A stretch of 36,150 nucleotides of DNA from Carex sylvatica (lineage: Eukaryota; Streptophyta; Magnoliopsida; Poales; Cyperaceae). The first letter of the stretch is position 1. The number at the start of each line of letters is the position of its first letter. The translations under genes and the position numbers were made by a program. Below the pieces are notes generated by a model that saw nothing but the letters and a program-made list of their open reading frames with translations, was not told the DNA's origin and searched no databases. This document shows positions 1 to 9,982 of the stretch, piece by piece. Location: NCBI GenBank assembly GCA_964058845.1, contig CAXKVR010000535.1, positions 1 to 36,150 on the forward strand, read 5' to 3'.

Positions 1-640
1 AAAAAATAACAACACTTTTCTTATTGTACGAAATAATATGCAAATATATTATTATTTTTTAATATATTATGTGATGTATGGTTAAAATATCATAGTCAAT
101 TGTTTTTTAAAGGATAGCAACAAAATTATGAACATTTTTCTCATAATACAACCATGTAGAGTGAGAAATATATGTCAACAATTTATTGAATCAATACAAA
201 TACATGCATACATAAGATTTTTAAACTTAATATGCTTATTAATTATTCATACTGTATTTTCAAACTCAATATGAGTTTTTTTTTTTTTTTTTGCTTCTAT
301 TTGGAAAGCCAAGAGTGGCATAATTTTTTTTTTAGTATTGGCAGTGTAAAAGTGGCGTAATTACTATTTAATATCTGAAAAATAAAAGGCTACGGATACA
401 TAATATAAGAATAAAATAATGTAAAGCGAATGGGTTTATATGAAAATTTTGATTGTTAATTCATGCATTTATTCAATTATCTCCTCCTATTCTTGCCTCT
501 GAGAACCCTACAGAGTCCTTCTGTCTCCTATCTCCTGTGCCTTTGTATCATTTCATATCCAAACAAACATTGAACCCAATAAACTATCCCTTCTCACTGA
601 CACAAAGGGTTATAAACACAGTGGTCCCAGTGGGGCCCGG
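1..640. other. AT-rich intergenic stretch, nothing recognised
   Basis: Very AT-rich sequence with homopolymer T runs near 277-292 and 325-333. I see no convincing coding frame, RNA gene or paired terminal repeats. A short open frame at 453-650 has no protein-like features I can defend. Confidence 0.5.
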
Positions 641-659
641 TTGTCAGTGATTCTTTGGG

Positions 660-815
660 AAGAACAAGGATACGATGTGGAGATCTGAGTCGTTCAAAAT
701 CACATCCGTTTCAGCTTTCCCCAACTGTGACCGAGATCTCGCGCTACTTTCCACGACCCGTCTTTTCGTAATCGTACCCGAATCCGACTTGTTCCGTTGT
801 TCGCGGTCAGTATCT
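660..815 (+). other. GC-raised, CpG-containing island with a weak coding-like frame
   Basis: This short stretch is clearly richer in G+C and CpG than its surroundings. A plus-strand frame opens at ATG 675 (first residues MWRSESFKITSV) and stays open across the island to a possible donor GTCAGT just after about 805. It could be the first exon of a lost gene, a promoter remnant or transposon interior. I recognise no domain, and an overlapping antisense frame (644-871) is also open, so coding potential is not established. Confidence 0.2.
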
Positions 816-1180
816 CTCTTTTTAAAACTAAAAACTATTCTCAGCCGTGTGATTTTTACATGTAAATTCATTTATAAGTTAATCCAAGCTTAACTGCAAT
901 TATTACGGATGTGATTATTTACTGCAATTATTCCCGGTCAAAATCTCACTTTAAATTTAAAACCACCCATTTTTTTGTCCAATTTAAAAAATAAATAAAT
1001 AAAGCACAATTTTTTTAGAAAATTGATTTATAACGGGACCAGCTAAGAAATGCCAATAATGCTAGTGTTTTGGAGAATTTTTTTTAAAACCATAATTGAA
1101 AAAATAAATTTTACTGAACCAACATAATTGGTTGATTTTTTACAAAAATCACAATTAATTTAGTACATAGAATAGGGTAC

Positions 1181-1424
1181 CCAATAGTCTAGAATTCATA
1201 TCCTCCGCATTAACTCAAAAGGGAATCTTTTGAGTTAATGAATCCTGACTATCTGATCTGTTTTAAGATTCGTGCATACTAGATCTGCACTAATATTAAA
1301 GAGCTCCTATATCATAAGTAGAAGTCGAATTAGCTCCTTTTAAAATTAGACGATTAAGATTCATTATCTCAAAAGATTCATTTTTGAGTTAATGCAGAGG
1401 ATACGCATTCGATAGTCTATTTGG
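1181..1424. mobile_element. Palindromic MITE-like element with terminal inverted repeats of about 75 bp
   Basis: The left arm starts CCAATAGTCTAGAATTCATA and the right arm, read on the other strand, starts CCAAATAGACTATCGAATGC. Both continue through the shared block TATCCTCYGCATTAACTCAA and a second inner block ending near AATGAATC. The element is about 244 bp, has no coding capacity and folds back on itself. No convincing target-site duplication is visible, so its superfamily is open. The TATCCTCTG portion recurs in the element at 25.9 kb. Confidence 0.7.
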
Positions 1425-2626
1425 TATGTTTCAATTTCATCCTTTTATGCCATAGAACTAGATACTTTGTTGCGACGTTGTCGCAACTGTTTTTGGATGC
1501 ATCTTAGTGTAAATGGTGTACAATTTGTTGTCTGATTTTGTTGTGTTTACTGTAGTAAATATTTGCCTTGGATCGGATTTGAAATGGTAACTAATAGGAC
1601 CAAGAAAACCCGTAGATATATATACAAATCGAAAAATAAGTCGGTACAGAAATAGCAACTATATTTGTACAAATAATACGGATTGATTCATGAACTAACA
1701 TTCAACAAATGCATACATAATAGATTGCTGGACAATACAATAAGTAACAATCTAGATAAGCACAACATTCAAATTGAAGAAGCTAAGTACCTGATACCAT
1801 TACACAAACTAATTCAATAATCAATCAACATCTATAAAGCAATCCAGCCTTTTCTCAATAGCAATTAAGTAGCAATCCTGCAATTTTCTTTCTATCTGTG
1901 CCGAGGTATTCCTCTCTGTTTCTAAGATTCTTCTTGAACTCCTGCAATTTGGAAAAAGAAGTTGACCTTGCTTCATATTATTTTGGCATTTATATGTAAA
2001 TTCACTTCTATTATCTTTTCAAGTCATGTAGGACATGCATATAATTAATACTATTTGCATAGAGCAAGCTGCAGAAATGAATACTATTATGCTAGAAATG
2101 GAATTTGCCCCAAGAAAGCCATTAGAAAAATAATAATATCATTTTTCTTTCAATTGTGGAACCTATTTAGACTCATATTTGCATTCTAGAAAATTGCACC
2201 TAGTACCGTGATTATAAAATTCAAGAATTTCCATCTCATCTTAAATCATGTTCTTTTGGTAGTGACAAAAGATGATTTTTGTCCTAATAGTACGGAAATT
2301 CAATTTGTTAAAGTCAACAAATTACCTATTAGGTTATTTCATTAAGTTTAAGATTCATATATTTTTGGATTTTATAGTATGTGAACTATCTTGTTGCTAC
2401 TCAATAATCCAATTAATATGCCAAGTAAGAAAAACTATGTAGAAATATCCAGCTGATATTCAATTCTAGTATCAGCTTTATTCAAAGTAAATATATTTAA
2501 CAAAAAAAATTTGTTCTCTCATGCTAACGGAGTCAAAGAAACAAATTCTAACACATTTGATAACTTTAATTATGTATATATATATAAAAATAAAACATTT
2601 TAATTAGAAATAGGAAAAATACATAC
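1425..2626. other. Intergenic, AT-rich, mostly unassigned
   Basis: No complete gene. The only coding-like patch is the minus-strand segment at 1855-1941, listed separately. I searched by eye for later exons of the triosephosphate isomerase remnant that starts to the right (minus strand reads leftward here) and found none. Confidence 0.45.
1855..1941 (-). pseudogene. Isolated exon-like segment, unrecognised
   Basis: On the minus strand a good acceptor (…AAATTGCAG) is followed by 28 sense codons and TGA. The predicted peptide begins EFKKNLRNREEYLGTD and continues RKKIAGLL, a basic, helix-like composition. A second frame through the same bases is also open, which weakens the case. It could be a 3' terminal exon of a decayed gene. 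It does not match the triosephosphate isomerase remnant next to it, and no family is recognised. Confidence 0.2.
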
Positions 2627-3295
2627 AATAGCATTGGTATGTGCAGCAACAACATCTATAGTATACCCAGCTTCATGTTGTTTAAGGGTCGCACGATCGC
2701 ACCAACACATGCTATCACCCTTAAGCCATGTGAAAGTGCATACCACACCCTATAAGCTATAAATAACCACTTCAAATATAGAAGTGGTACAAGGAAAAAA
2801 AATAGAATGGATGGTTATATTTTCATTACATACTACCAAGGAAGACTAATATATGTGGTAATTCTCAACATTTCTCATAAATTAGCACAATTATGGAAAA
2901 AATTGAAAAATTAATTGAGATCAAGATTGATCATATGAGATGACCATACCAGTCACAAGTGGCATGCAGAGATCAATGTGAATTATTATCTGCTTGTAAT
3001 ATAATGAGTAGTTTTTGCTAGTTGATTTACATAATAGAGGCTGAAACAATCAAATTTGGGGAAAAAAAAAGAATTAGTCTCCAAAGAACCTGCATGGCAC
3101 CAATGTAGGCACCATATCACAGCACTGTGGTTTATGGAGGGTAACATATTATTTATTTTATTTTACCTCATACAATTGTAAATTTGAAGGAATAATCCAA
3201 GGGTACTCACATCATTCAATTCACCTAGGAGACTTCTCCTCTCAAAACGGTCCAGAATAATTCACAGGATGACTAGTTTAACCCGCATTTCTGCA
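2627..3295 (-). pseudogene. Cytosolic triosephosphate isomerase pseudogene, two exons left
   Basis: The family interconverts dihydroxyacetone phosphate and glyceraldehyde 3-phosphate in glycolysis. Two minus-strand exons survive with introns, so this is a decayed genomic duplicate, not a processed copy. The first (3295-3211, 85 nt) begins with the split serine codon and AEM and ends in a block starting ERRSLL. From memory this is the same length as the corresponding Arabidopsis exon. The Trp of the family's IPW motif is a TGA stop, and the conserved GHSERR, which holds the catalytic His, reads DRFERR. The second (about 2749-2627) reads ALSHGLRVIACVG, then shifts frame by an apparent 8-bp duplication and resumes as TLKQHEAG followed by DVVAAHTNAI. 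Donors GTGAGT and GTATGT and the acceptor TTGCAG remain. No other exons were found, so it is certainly non-functional as an enzyme. Confidence 0.85.
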
Positions 3296-3423
3296 CTGCA
3301 ATTGCAAATCAAGGATAACTGACAGACCTAGCTTAATTGCTATTACAAGAAAATCATTCAATCCCCAAAAGCAGATTATTATTTTAAGATCAGAGGTTGT
3401 AGAAGATGGGATTTAAGATGTGG

Positions 3424-3790
3424 TTACAGAGAAATCTTACTGACCGGAAGAAACTGAGACCACCAAGAGGTAAGAGCGTCAATCTCTTTATGCTGGACGG
3501 ACGTTAGCAAAGGAGGACAAAGGGAGGGAGAGAACTGAACGAAGAGATTGTAAGTAGGAAAGGAGATTGAGAAAGTTAGGGCCGGTGTCTTCAAGGTACG
3601 AGAAACACAACAAAGAATATGGGAGGAATTGGAGGAGTATAAGGCGAGTAACACCTAGAGGTGTGATAGCATGTGGCGACATAAAAAAGGAAAGGACGGG
3701 TGGCAAATTCCAAATAAGATTGAGCGACAAAGGATACAATCTTGTTGTAATAAATGTTAGTTAAATTTCAAACCAAATTATACACAACAC
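3424..3790. other. G+C-raised stretch with purine-rich plus strand, unassigned
   Basis: This lies just upstream, on the minus strand, of the triosephosphate isomerase remnant, where its earlier exons would be expected. I compared it with the expected protein segments and saw no credible match. Several short frames are open on both strands (for example 3567-3764 plus and 3488-3739 minus), as expected in a stretch with few T/A stops. It may hold a promoter or 5' leader of a lost gene. Confidence 0.3.
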
Positions 3791-3803
3791 TGTACTAGCA
3801 CAG

Positions 3804-4031
3804 ACAAAAAAGCTGAAAAATGTTTCCTTAGAAGATCATGTTAGAGCCAGAAGAAACTTATTAAGGTATATAAATGCATATCAGGAAAAAGAGAAACAAC
3901 CAGTATCGCTACAAGACCTCGCCAAATGGGTCGTCAAGAAAGTAGACTTCCAGGGTAGCTTGGATAGCATGCATGATTTTGGTAAATCGACTGTTGCCCA
4001 ATTTCATTTTCTATTTCTTATGCAAGAGTAG
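3804..4031 (+). pseudogene. Coding-like terminal exon of an unidentified protein
   Basis: After a plausible acceptor (TACTAGCACAG, ending 3803) a plus-strand frame runs 75 codons to TAG at 4029-4031, with no ATG near its start. The peptide is hydrophilic and balanced: it includes LEDHVRARRNLLRYINAYQE, KEKQPVSLQDLAKWVVKKVD and ends in FLFLMQE. Such a composition over 75 codons is unlikely by chance in DNA this AT-rich. The first part looks helical. I cannot name the family and found no upstream partner exon that splices in frame, so it is either the 3' exon of a fragmented gene or a captured exon. The 3' flank (4040-4190) looks non-coding. Confidence 0.4.
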
Positions 4032-4195
4032 AAACTTTGATAAAAAAAAATGAATCTGGGAGACAAATAAATAGATGTGGTAGAGAGAGGGATGATTACA
4101 AAGTGGGGCATATCGGTATTAAATTTATAAGGACCAAAATCAGTGGTCTTAGAGGTGTTGAACTTACGGGGGCACCACTAATTGCTCTAAAAAAC

Positions 4196-5308
4196 TGAAA
4201 ATAATCACAATTAAAAGTAAATAGATGAGTTTAGAGAAAATTGACACGCAGAATGATAACGAAGTTCAGCAAAACAAAGGCCTACGTCTCCGGAGCGTCG
4301 CAACCTCTTATGGGTGCGTATTTCTATTACTCAATATGAAAGGTTTACAATCGATGAGCCCTTACCACTAAAGAAAGTCACACAGCCAACTAGAGATGAG
4401 AGCCGATGAGCCCTTACAACCAAGGAAAGTCAGACGAACAACTCAAGAAGAAGAGAACGAAGTCTCAAAGAAAAATCTCCACAAGAGAAACACTCAAAAA
4501 GCTCACTCTAATCTAATCTAACTCAATATTAGTGAAGTGGATTTGAGGTTATTTGAAGGGTATTAAAGTTTTAAGCTCTCACAACAATGGAGAAACCAAG
4601 CCCACAGAAAATAGATTGTTGCAGTGATAGAGGCGGCTAGGTTAGCTTGGGAAAGAAGCCCAAAGCCCTATTTATAGAAACAGCTCAAAAATGAGCTGTT
4701 TGACCTAAAACGTTACCAAAGTTTTAGTTCAAAATGCGATTTAGGGTTTTAATTTTCTGATAGCTTTGAAATCGATCAAAATGTTACCAACGATTTAATA
4801 CTGTAAAAACTTGATCAAAATAGGATTTCTGAAGTTTGAAACTTTTTAAAACGTTACAACTTTTGTGAAAACGTTATAACTTTTTCACAAACGTTATAAA
4901 TTTTTCACATATATTTTTCATAAAAGTTATAACTTTTTCACAAACGTTATAACTTTTATAAAACATTATAACTTTTTCACAAAAGTTATAACTTTTGTAA
5001 TTCCTTCTAAGTTTGATCAAGTTGTTCATCAGTGTTTTCTTATAGGTTAAATCGTTAGAATGTTTTACAAACGTTACCAACATTTGTATCATGTTGAAAC
5101 AACATCAAAAACACTTTACCAAGTTTATAATTTTACAAGTTAAATTCTTGATAAGTGTCTTCATGATTTCTTCAGTTCAACATTTTCATATTGCAATTTC
5201 ATTCGACTTGAACCTGTATATCTTTCAAAAATAAAATAAATAGTAAAATTCAATAATTGTATATTTTGCAAATTAGTCAAATAGACGAAAAAGATTATTG
5301 CTACAACA
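4196..5308 (-). mobile_element. Copia-like LTR (copy A), minus orientation, probably solo
   Basis: Read on the minus strand the segment starts TGTTGTAGCAATAATC, shares an AT-rich U3 block with copies B and C, and ends with a GACGTAGGCC-type block followed by GTGTCAATTTTCTCTAAACT near 4240. That final block matches copy B at about 7656-7735 almost base for base. Neither a primer-binding site nor retrotransposon internal coding sequence lies beside it. Target-site duplications could not be fixed, so the ends are approximate. The body contains the short-motif cluster at 4850-5000. Confidence 0.6.
4850..5000. repeat. Cluster of degenerate AACGTTATAACTTTTTCAC repeats
   Basis: Inside LTR copy A the motif AACGTTATAACTTTTTCACA or close variants occurs about seven times in roughly 150 bp, some as AAAGTTATAACTTTT. 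The units are palindromic at their core (AACGTT and AAGTTATAACTT). It probably arose by local slippage within the LTR. Confidence 0.7.
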
Positions 5309-5324
5309 AGAGGAGAAATGTACC

Positions 5325-5664
5325 TCAATTAGAGTGGATAATCTGAACTTCTTCAACTTCAACTCCTGTTGTAAGTAAACAATTCAGCAAGTAAGATATA
5401 GTAAGAAATAGTAAGAAATATCAATTATGATGTAAAACTAAATGCATTGGACGTGTTTTCTTTCAAATAAACTACCAGCGTCAGCATCTTGAGATTGGGC
5501 TTGATCATAATCCTCATCATCGCCTACTCCATTAGCATTGGAAGTAGCATCAATCTCTTATTTAACTGAACTCAAACCCACACATTTACTCTCTTCTGAC
5601 ATTATTAAATAAGTTCTTTAACCTTCTCGGCAAGGTCAGTATCTTTCTTCTCTCCATTAGGCTT
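5325..5664 (-). pseudogene. Decayed 3' end of an unidentified gene with an acidic tail
   Basis: The minus strand reads KPNGEKKDTDLAEKVKELI from 5664, then two stop codons, then an interrupted stretch that resumes as EIDATSNANGVGDDEDYDQA and QSQDADAG. The frame reaches a donor GTAGTT (exon edge 5476). It continues exactly in frame after an acceptor (CAACAG, exon from 5365) as GVEVEEVQIIHSN and stops at TGA 5325-5327. A splice junction that keeps frame between two protein-like segments argues for a real ancestral gene. Stops at the KELI position and before EIDA show it is broken. The acidic, Asp/Gln-rich tail is not enough to name a family. Confidence 0.4.
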
Positions 5665-5719
5665 GCTATATCTCCTATTATTAGATTATGAAAGATTTAA
5701 CAATTAATTGGGGCGTTAA

Positions 5720-6500
5720 CTTATTCCAAAATCAGTGAAATTATTGGCCAGAATGAATTTCTTTTTAATAATTTATAATTACAAATCAGGGATGTCCAAA
5801 ATTCAGAATCAAATTGAGAAATATATAAATCTCACAAGAAATAGAGAGAGAGACTACCTCGACAATAAAAGTTGTTTTCGTAACCAAGACAAATGACCGA
5901 CGGTGGCGACGCTGCGCTAGGGTCTTAAGTCCAGGCGGACGAGAATTTGCTGATCGAGAGCTCCCTTGTTTTTGAATTTGTATTTTGTATTCAAATTTCT
6001 AAAAAAGTAAAAGCAGAAGAGGTGGAAAGAAAGGGGAAGTCGGGAATGATGCAACGAAAGAAGAAAGGTCGAGTCTTTTGACTCCAGGAGACCGCTATTA
6101 GCAACACGTACATAGGGAAAAATACGTGGCAAGCGTAGAATGATGAGGAGATGACACCTGTAAGTTGCGGACGGATTCAAAGACAAAGAGGGGTAAATTA
6201 GAGTTGACATCAGCACACGTCATATGAAGACATTGGGACCCTTTCTTTTCCATCAAATGGTAAATATATGGTGTGACACTGTTCATTGTTGACGTCACAG
6301 ACATCCAAAATTAAGGTATTTATAATACCGTGGAAAAATTATAGCATAGGGTGTACCAAATAGATTACTAGTACCCCATTCTATCAAATAAGCTACTCAG
6401 TGCTTATTATTTTTGTAAAAAAAAAATAAGCAATGTGTGGGTCCAGTAAAATAACAAAACTCTATTTCTTAACCAAATTCAAATGTTTCAGATGGAATAA
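5720..6500. other. Intergenic; possible 5' leader of the decayed minus-strand gene
   Basis: At 5850-5935 the minus strand has a CpG-containing block ending in GTCGAG before a possible donor GTAGTC and a pyrimidine-rich stretch (TCTCTCTCTC). This could be the first exon or leader of the broken gene ending at 5325. Minus-strand open frames at 5917-6216 and 6098-6304 overlap in different phases and show no recognisable domain. From 6304 to 6500 nothing is recognised. Confidence 0.25.
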
Positions 6501-6870
6501 ATTGTTGTTTCTAATGGCACCTGGAGGATGAATATGGAGCCTTTAAAATTTTTAATAGTTTACTATTAAAATTAAATCTTGTGTGTACGTGGGTTATTCT
6601 TGATGGAAGCAATAAACTTAACAATAAAAAAGTGTATGTAAAAATAAATATAAAAGTTAAGAGACACTTGACACGAGATATGTTTACGGTGTTCGGCTTA
6701 AAGATGTCCACATTTTCGGAGCTCCGTGACTTTCGAAATAGCACGTCTTTCTTTACCCAATAAGAAAGTAGTACAAGGTGGAACTGGTAAACACTTCAAA
6801 AATTTTGAGAAGTCACACAACCCTAACAAGCGAGCAATAAAGACTCTCGAGCAACAAAGGCACTAGTTGT

Positions 6871-7770
6871 TGTTGTAAGCAATCTTCTATGTTGTTTGAC
6901 TAATCTGTTAAATATATAAACATTGAATTTTACAGTTTCTTTGTTTGAGAAGTATGCAGGTTTAGATTTTATGTTCGAAGGTCAAAACAAGTCAAATATA
7001 CATATCATGACAAGTTGACGTGACAAGTTACAACCGAAGGTCAAAGCAAGTCAATGATACATAACATGACAATTCGACGTGATAAGTTGTACAAGATAAT
7101 CTGATATATGATATCCTCGAGCCACAATGAATGATTTGATGCAAATGAACTTATGGAATATTAACACAAGCCATTTTTAATGTCAGATATTGATGAGATG
7201 TTGAATCTTTTATGTTGTAGATCTTGTGATGTGTATTAGAGCCGTTGGCTCTCCTTTGAATTTCACTATAAACAGTGGGCTCTATCGTCTGTCTAAGTAG
7301 ACAAAGAATACCCTCACAAACCTTACACTTTATAAATTCTTTGAGAGGTTTAGGCTAGTCCATTGTTGCTTGTGCCCAAACTTCAATTATCTTTACAACA
7401 ACCTCAAATATACTTCACCTAAATTGATCAGTGTGAGATTAGAGCAAAGCTAGTGATTGTCTCGACTTATAGTCTGTGTTGCTCACCTACTCCAAGCTGT
7501 TGTACTTGTTCTTGAGCTATTATGCTCACTTCTCTCTTTTAAATGTTGTGCTCATCTGTTTGTTTTTGTGGACTGTAGAAGTGTTGTCTCATCGGTCATA
7601 ACTTGTATTCTTTTCTTCAATTGAGTAAATAGAAAGGCACACCGGTTAGGTTCCATTGCCCCAGAGACGTAGATCCTTTAGTGGCTGAACTTTATTATCA
7701 ATACCTGTGTCAATTTCTCTAACTCTATCTATTTACTTTGCGCTACTTTATTTATTTATTTTATTTACAA
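6871..7770 (+). mobile_element. Copia-like LTR (copy B), plus orientation
   Basis: The segment begins TGTTGTAAGCAATCTTCTAT and contains a central block with CCATTGTTGCTTGTGCCCAA shared with copy C. It ends in the block GACGTAGATCC…GTGTCAATTTCTCTAACTCT, which matches copy A. The 3' end is approximate (7740-7770). There is no tRNA primer site after it and no gag-pol, so it is a solo LTR or truncated copy. Confidence 0.6.
6972..7092. repeat. Two-copy tandem repeat of about 58 bp inside LTR copy B
   Basis: The unit beginning CGAAGGTCAAAACAAGTCAA (about 6975) recurs as CGAAGGTCAAAGCAAGTCAA (about 7035). Each is followed by ATACATA-CATGACAA and a GACGTGA-AAGTT ending. The copies differ at scattered positions, so the duplication is not recent. 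Confidence 0.75.
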
Positions 7771-7919
7771 GTTATTGATTCTGCCAAGAACTTATAGTAG
7801 ATATATTATTTAAACACAGGAACGACTTTCGTACTTATCTATCCTACCGATAGTTATAAGTTGTAGGGTTTAAATTTTAAACAACCACGTACATACCCCT
7901 TCAGGTGCCATTAGGAACA

Positions 7920-8587
7920 ACACTAGGGTTAGAGACAAACAATAGATCTCACACAAATCACTCTAATTATTATCAAGATTGAGTACGGTGGAGTAGGCTT
8001 GAGATTATTGTAAAGATATTGAAGTTTGATGCACAACAACAATGGAGAATTTTATATCTGTTGATAAATTGAGTTTTTGAATTTTGACGCAGCCAAAGAT
8101 TTTATTGAAATCTATATTTCGTTTCTATTTATAAAGAAAGAAACAAAATTTGGAAACTGGTATTAACCGTTATGATGGCTAATATAACCATTACAACGGT
8201 TGGTCCCAATTGACTGGTTTCAATGCATTTAATACGATCACTTATGACAACACTTATAATTGTTATAACGGGACACACAACGGAAACACTCCAGAGTTTT
8301 TCAGAATTTTGATTCCGGAAAATGAATTATTTTGTTGTGTAACGGTTCATGAGCGTTGCGACGGATTAATTTAATTACCTCAATCTCAAGCTCACTTAAC
8401 CAATTTTACATATTTCTAATTATAACAGTCTTAAATCATGTCTTCTTGATCCATTTCTTGGTTCACATTTAGCAATTTATATCATCATGAATTTGCATAA
8501 TATTTCAATAAAAAAAACTGTAAAATTCAATAAATATATATTTTGCAAATATAATTAAATAAACTAAGTAGATGATTGCTTACAACA
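7920..8587 (-). mobile_element. Copia-like LTR (copy C), minus orientation, 3'-truncated
   Basis: On the minus strand this starts TGTTGTAAGCAATCATCTAC at 8587 and follows the U3 of copies A and B, including AAAATATATATTTATTGAAT and then CCATTGTTGTTGTGCATCAA. It stops near 7920 without the GACGTAGG/GTCAATTTCTCT end block seen in A and B. With copy B it forms a large inverted pair (tail to tail). Confidence 0.55.
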
Positions 8588-8682
8588 ACTTAAGTTTCAA
8601 TTCAAGATGAAAATTGAGTATCAGATTTGTTTTTTGGGTAAGATATAATATATCTTTCTTTAATATGAATTAAGAATTGAGT

Positions 8683-8705
8683 AGAGAGAGAGAGAGAGAG
8701 AGAGA
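8683..8705. repeat. (AG)n microsatellite
   Basis: An uninterrupted run of 11.5 AG dinucleotides between GT and TGGG, outside any gene. Confidence 0.95.
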
Positions 8706-9640
8706 TGGGATGGCAACAGAGATCTTATATGGCTTTTGGAACGGATTTAATGAATCTGATATAATAATGAGTTGATCTTTTGTTTGCACAAAAAGTCCTT
8801 GATTATATGAATTTTAAAAAGGAATTAATGGATTCGGACCATTGATTCCGATTCAAAAGTTTGGATCGGAATTGTTGGTCCTGATATTTCTAAAAATATT
8901 GCAACTATGGTATTCTTTCTATTTTCATACTTTTGATTTTATTAATTTATATGAATAAAAAATTCTTTTGATCCAGAGTTTATTACAATTAGTACGTTTT
9001 CTCAATCATGACAATATTCGGATGTTTAAACTGAATTTATTACAAAGTAAGAATATTATCTAGAATACTATCTACGGATATTACCAGAATTAAATATATA
9101 CACTTGTGAGACCGAATTATTTAAATAATATATAGTGACTTACGAAATTAACCTTCTTAGCTTGTGACGTTTTCTAATCTCTATTGCATATATAAATTAT
9201 ATCAACAACATATACAGCAAAGTTGTATTAATTATTCTTAGCCACTAGATATTACTTGCATATAATACGCAAGAAAGTGAGTGATAGGTTCTATTGTTGC
9301 CTCTGTACACAATTACAAATTATATTTAAATGCACACTTGTAGACTAACATCGATTGACAAAAATATATCGGTTGAAAAGTGGATTATGTTAACAAGATA
9401 TACAGCAATGTTGCATTACCTTACCTATTATTGGCCACTTGATATTAATTGCATGTCCTATGCAAGTATGTGATAGGTTGTGTTATTTTAAAAATAATTG
9501 CTTCTAGATGATTTAGATGTACCATAATTCAATTAAATTTATAATCGGCTTTCTAAAAAAAATGTAAGTGGGCAAAGCGATATATGCAATCCAGTTGACC
9601 CGTTGAAATGGTAATATAAATATAGAGGAGAGATAAATTT
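8706..9640. repeat. AT-rich intergenic with a diverged tandem duplication at 9205-9490
   Basis: The block AGCAAAGTTGTATTAATTAT with CACTAGATATTACTTGCAT (about 9217-9265) is repeated about 185 bp later as AGCAATGTTGCATTACC with CACTTGATATTAATTGCAT (about 9401-9455). Both copies are followed by GTGATAGGTT. Otherwise this stretch holds no recognisable gene. Confidence 0.6.
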
Positions 9641-9982
9641 TGACACTAATTTTTTAGAAGTTAATTTTGCGATTTTAAAATTTAAACAATCGATCCGAAC
9701 CATTCAACGCGATCTTCATATTAAAATGCGCTTGGAGATCAAATTTTATATTTTTTGAAACTTTTAAGTATTTATTAAGATACGTACAAAATTATTGTTT
9801 TCGGACAATTTTGGACCATTGAAAAATAACACTTTTCAAAAATTCTAAATAACAAAATTATCAAAAATATAAAATTTGATCTCCGAGTACATTTTAATAT
9901 GGAGATCATGTTGAACGTTTCGCATCGACTGTTTAAATTTTAAAATCACATAAATAACTTTAAAAAAATATGATATCAAGAC
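9641..9982. mobile_element. Palindromic foldback element, family P copy 1
   Basis: The left arm reads AATCGATCCGAACCATTCAA then AAATGCGCTTGGAGATCAAA. The right arm is its inverted partner (TTTGATCTCCGAGTACATTT then TGTTGAACGTTTCGCATCGA). The outer parts also pair (GCGATTTTAAAATTTAAAC with GTTTAAATTTTAAAATCAC). The element is about 340 bp and non-coding, with no clear target-site duplication. Related copies lie at 16085-16404 and 35538-35942, with a half copy at 24580-24680. Confidence 0.7.

Larger units (their letters stand above)
6505..7919. mobile_element. Possible inverted-repeat transposon hosting LTR copy B
   Basis: The left end GTTGTTTCTAATGGCACCTG (6505-6524) and the reverse complement of the right end, GTTGTTCCTAATGGCACCTG (about 7900-7919), differ at one position, with weaker similarity further in. 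LTR copy B lies entirely between them. The simplest reading is a DNA transposon with these inverted ends into which the LTR later inserted. No target-site duplication was seen. The left part (6680-6720) also contains a fragment resembling a Copia LTR in minus orientation. Confidence 0.45.

Noticed and set aside
3424..3654. Candidate upstream exon of the triosephosphate isomerase relic
   Set aside because: Apart from a final GGTCAG-like string, no run of expected residues could be aligned in any frame.
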